Assembly (NCBI GenBank): GCA_003833135.1
Contig: QZLH01000680.1
Location: 50,016-61,478, forward strand
DNA length: 11,463 bases
Direction of reading: 5' to 3'
From: Oehlia diaphana
Lineage: Eukaryota; Glomeromycota; Glomeromycetes; Glomerales; Glomeraceae
Shown: in pieces, positions 8,931 through 11,463 of the stretch
How the letters are laid out: the number at the start of each line of letters is the position of its first letter
Position numbering within the stretch: position 1 is the stretch's first letter
The notes under the pieces: model-generated
What the model was told of the DNA's origin: nothing
Databases searched by the model: none
The model's input: only the letters and a program-made list of their open reading frames with translations
Position numbers and translations under genes: made by a program

Positions 8931-9202
8931 GTAAGATAAAATTATGCTTGCATTTAACCAGATGTATTGTAGTTTATTCCATAAGTATACTGTATATAAC
9001 AACTAATTTCTCCTTACTTTTTCGACCGGTTTACAATAATACTGAGCTTAGAATAAAATAATATTTTCTTGTATATAGACCTACTAATCTACGTTTCCTT
9101 TTATGCAAAAAAGTACACTAGAATGAAATTGGTTTTGCAAAATTCTCGAAATAAGCTTTCTCATTTCTTCATTTTTAATATGTACGTATATAGTATACAT
9201 AA

Positions 9203-9373
9203 TGTGGAAAAGATGGCCAAGGATTAAATACAGTTGTAGACGGCCAAACAATAAAAATTCCATTTGCACGTGACCATTTTAATCACGTGCTCCATTTATT
9301 TGTAACACCATTTTTTTTCGTGAAAAAAAAAAAATTTATTTCGATCGATCAACTCCTCCCTAAATTTGTTTAA
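9203..9373 (+). other. GC-richer open frame, possible exon
   Basis: The frame is open from 9203 to the TAA at 9371-9373 (56 codons). Its first part (VVDGQTIKIPFARDHFNHV) has a natural-looking composition; the last third is an F/K-rich run over homopolymers. A second plus frame and the minus strand are also open across 9180-9270, so length alone proves little. It may be exon 2 of the candidate beginning at 8873. Confidence 0.2.
9266..9290. promoter_or_regulatory. Inverted pair of CACGTG E-boxes
   Basis: GCACGTGA (9266-9273) and TCACGTGC (9283-9290) are exact reverse complements separated by 9 nt, so two CACGTG cores lie 17 bp apart. CACGTG is the classical site for bHLH factors (Cbf1, Pho4, USF type). 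In DNA this poor in G+C two such 8-mers in mirror order are unexpected by chance. No transcript is assigned, so a regulatory role is inferred only from the motif. Confidence 0.4.
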
Positions 9374-9587
9374 ACTCTTTAAGAGACAACATTGGAAGTC
9401 AAGGAAAAGTAAAAGCAAACTCAAAAAGAATTATTTAAAGAAAAAAATCTGAATGTGTTTAAATGTACGTGGGTAAAGTATTCAATTATTGATAATTTTA
9501 TTGTAAATATTTGATTATACCTTTTATTGTAAAAATAAAGATTATTATTAATTATTATTAAACTAATAAATGGTTCATTTATTTTAG

Positions 9588-10230
9588 AAGAAGCGACCAA
9601 TGGAACATTATTAATAGCTGTAGTTGATCAGTCATATCTTTTGATTTTTGTACTAATAATTTAAATAAAATTTGATTCATTTAAATTAAAAATTAAAATA
9701 TTTAGATAATAGGTTGGCGGGTTGCCTGATTAAGTACGACATAATGGATTCTAAGTATTATATTTACTTTGGTTAGAGATGGATTAATTGTTGCATTTAC
9801 TGATTCTATAATATATCGTAATACTGGTAGGTACCAAGTGGTCTTTGAGTGTGCTATATTTTTGAATTATTTTTAACGTAAATAATTACTTTAAAAATAA
9901 AAGCTCATCAACTCATTGCTGAAACTAGAAGCTAGGAACCATCGAAACCTAGTTAATTGGATATACAGTAAATGCATCTGAAACAACATTTAAGAGCTAC
10001 CGCCCAAGCAAAAAGTATTGGATCATATCAAAGAAGGTCACTTTAAAACGTGTATGTACTGTACATCTTAGAATAAATAAATTACAAAAACGCTTATATT
10101 TATAATGATTCTTATATTTAGGCCAGAAGGAGAATATAAAACATATTACCAGCCACTATATAGAAAGAGCGTTATGGTCGATTCAATGATGAAGTTATTA
10201 TTCCGGTACGAATATCAGATCAGTAATTAA
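9588..10230 (+). other. Cluster of exon-like fragments, gene not recognised
   Basis: Several short plus-strand open frames here have splice-site-like borders. 9588-9664 follows TTTATTTTAG and reads EATNGTLLIAVVDQSYLL. Around 9780-9830 a frame after TTGGTTAG reads GLIVAFTDSIIYRNTG before a GTAGGT. 9953-10105 includes SYRPSKKYWIISKKVTLKR followed by GTATGT. 10122-10230 follows CTTATATTTAG and has two open frames, one starting PEGEYKTYYQPLYRK. The phases do not join into one clear protein and I cannot name a family. It could be a real small multi-exon gene, a decayed one, or chance. Confidence 0.25.
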
Positions 10231-11413
10231 GTTTTATTATCGCGTTTGAATAATGAAAAATAGTAGGCAAGTAAGTGGCATTGCTTTATTAACACTTGTG
10301 AAACAAAGTCAGCTTTCTTTATTTTCTTTATGATTTTTCATTAAGAAAATTTAAAAATTTTTGTAATTGCTTTCAAGCTTGTATTTTATTCATTCAATTG
10401 AAATTTTCTCAAAAGACTAAAATTATTTTAAAATATTATTTAGAAAATCTTTTAAAATATACTACAGTATATTATATCTAATTTTATTAATAAGCTAATA
10501 AAAAACAGATTACGGAAGTATGTAATATAATCATTGATGGCCATTTTATTTAATCATTATATTAATAAAATATCGAAATTTTACATAGTTATAAATAAAT
10601 ATATAAGAAGATTGTAATAAACATTTCAATGAATTCGTACTGGGGCTAGATAAACTAGACTTTAAAAAAAAAATCATAATTTTTAAAGTAAGATAATCAA
10701 ATGTAACGTAATGATCTAAAAAACACTAAAATTAATAGGTATACAATATAAGGTTAAAGCAAAAAAATTTAAAAATTATTATTACGTTATCCGTTTTATC
10801 TATTCAAATGCTCTAACAATAACCTTTAAATATTATTACATTTTTATTCTCATGTATTATTTTATGAAAAAAATACAATAAAGAATTTTGCTTTCAAACT
10901 TTTTAACTATTTTCACACAATACTTAATTTTTCTGCAATATCAATCACGAAAAAATATCACATGCATTACACAAATAGAAAAAAATGTTTACTAAATAAC
11001 ATGCAAATTATTTTGAATTTGAAAGACCTTCCTTATCTACCTGCTTAAAGGTCTTTCCCGTACTTATTTTCCTATTGAAAGCAATCATTATACTCCGTGC
11101 TTTTAATTTCATATTCACTTTACGACTTACGAATAAATCACTTTAAGTTATAAAGCCATGTTTTTGTATAATACGCAAGGATAAAGATAAAGCCAAATGA
11201 TATGTAGATTTTCTCTCGCCGTTCTCGCCGTAATATTATGTCCAATTTTAAACAAAAATTTTATGAAGCGAATGCTATCAAAGGTATTGAAAACGAGTGT
11301 TCCAGAAATTTTTTTATGGCTGTGGTATCGCGAATAAATTGTAATAAATTGTAATAAGATTAGAGAACGTTCGATAATTCTGTAATTTAAAAGCATTGTT
11401 TATTAATAATTAT

Positions 11414-11416
<3 letters not shown>
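10231..11416. other. Non-coding stretch, no gene seen
   Basis: No supported coding frame, tRNA, or transposon domain was found. A minus-strand open frame of 82 codons near the right end has no recognisable features. Small structures are the hairpin at 11021-11057, a doubled CTCGCCGTT near 11214-11232 and a doubled AAATTGTAAT near 11334-11356. Confidence 0.5.
11021..11057. repeat. Perfect inverted repeat, 10-bp arms
   Basis: GAAAGACCTT (11021-11030) and AAGGTCTTTC (11048-11057) are exact reverse complements around a 17-nt loop. The arms are mixed-sequence rather than pure A/T, so this is less likely to be a composition effect than the other small palindromes here. No function can be assigned. 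Confidence 0.75.
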
Positions 11417-11444
<28 letters not shown>

Positions 11445-11463
11445 GAAAAAAAAAAATTTTTTT
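11417..11463. repeat. Homopolymer block T28-G-A11-T7 at window end
   Basis: Twenty-eight T, one G, eleven A and at least seven T run to the end of the window. It may be the oligo-A end of a retroposed sequence on the minus strand, ordinary slippage, or a sequencing artefact, since read accuracy is poor in such runs. Confidence 0.85.

Noticed and set aside
9084..9269. Minus-strand open frame of 61 codons
   Set aside because: It overlaps a stretch where several frames are open because of raised G+C. It has no splice context or recognisable motif.
9716..9790. GGTTGGCGGGTTGCC-type sequence as a tRNA or SINE head
   Set aside because: No cloverleaf arms, anticodon loop or B-box (GGTTCGANTCC) could be placed.
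11148..11396. Minus-strand open frame of 82 codons
   Set aside because: Composition is unremarkable, and no domain, splice site pattern or upstream signal was found. It is most likely chance.

Overview
This is A+T-rich eukaryotic nuclear DNA with spliceosomal introns (GTAAG/GTAT donors, CTAAC or TTAAT branch-like motifs, AG acceptors). The long minus-strand gene belongs to a WD40-like plus ion-transport family that I recognise from the large expanded sets in arbuscular mycorrhizal fungi (Rhizophagus/Glomeromycotina). Composition, short introns and abundant relics fit such a genome. The assignment rests on recognising the family, not on a search.

Layout. Bases 1-693 are a tandem array of about seven ~104-bp units. 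Each unit carries a donor (GTAAGT), a branch-like CTAAC and an acceptor (TAG) separated from the next donor by only 3 nt, so the array looks like a row of introns. A plus-strand coiled-coil reading frame follows (748-1799), with a good 3' splice site at its start and no in-frame ATG near it. Its 5' exon is missing or outside the window, and a small downstream exon may lie at 1952-2047. Bases 2048-2768 separate it tail-to-tail from the main gene.

The main gene (minus strand, 6754 down to 2769) can be rebuilt as eight exons in one consistent frame. They give a 1006-residue protein with N-terminal WD40-like strands, a helical middle, a six-helix channel core with a pore loop, a TRP-like helix and a conserved C-terminal tail. 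The last two exons (3008-3081 and 2769-2910) are too short to stand out as open frames and were found by splice-site and family reasoning. Six introns are 70-97 nt. Intron 6 is 475 nt because it carries a ~334-bp palindromic element packed with GATAT/ATATC motifs. About 300 bp upstream of the start codon lies a decayed copy of exon 1 from a sibling gene, so this locus once held a tandem array of the family.

The right-hand 4 kb has no gene I can name. It holds exon-like pieces with splice-site-like borders (7243-7446, 8873-8930 with 9203-9373, 9588-9664, 9953-10105, 10122-10230), an inverted pair of CACGTG boxes, several perfect short palindromes, and a T28/A11/T7 homopolymer at the window end. 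These pieces are reported with low confidence.
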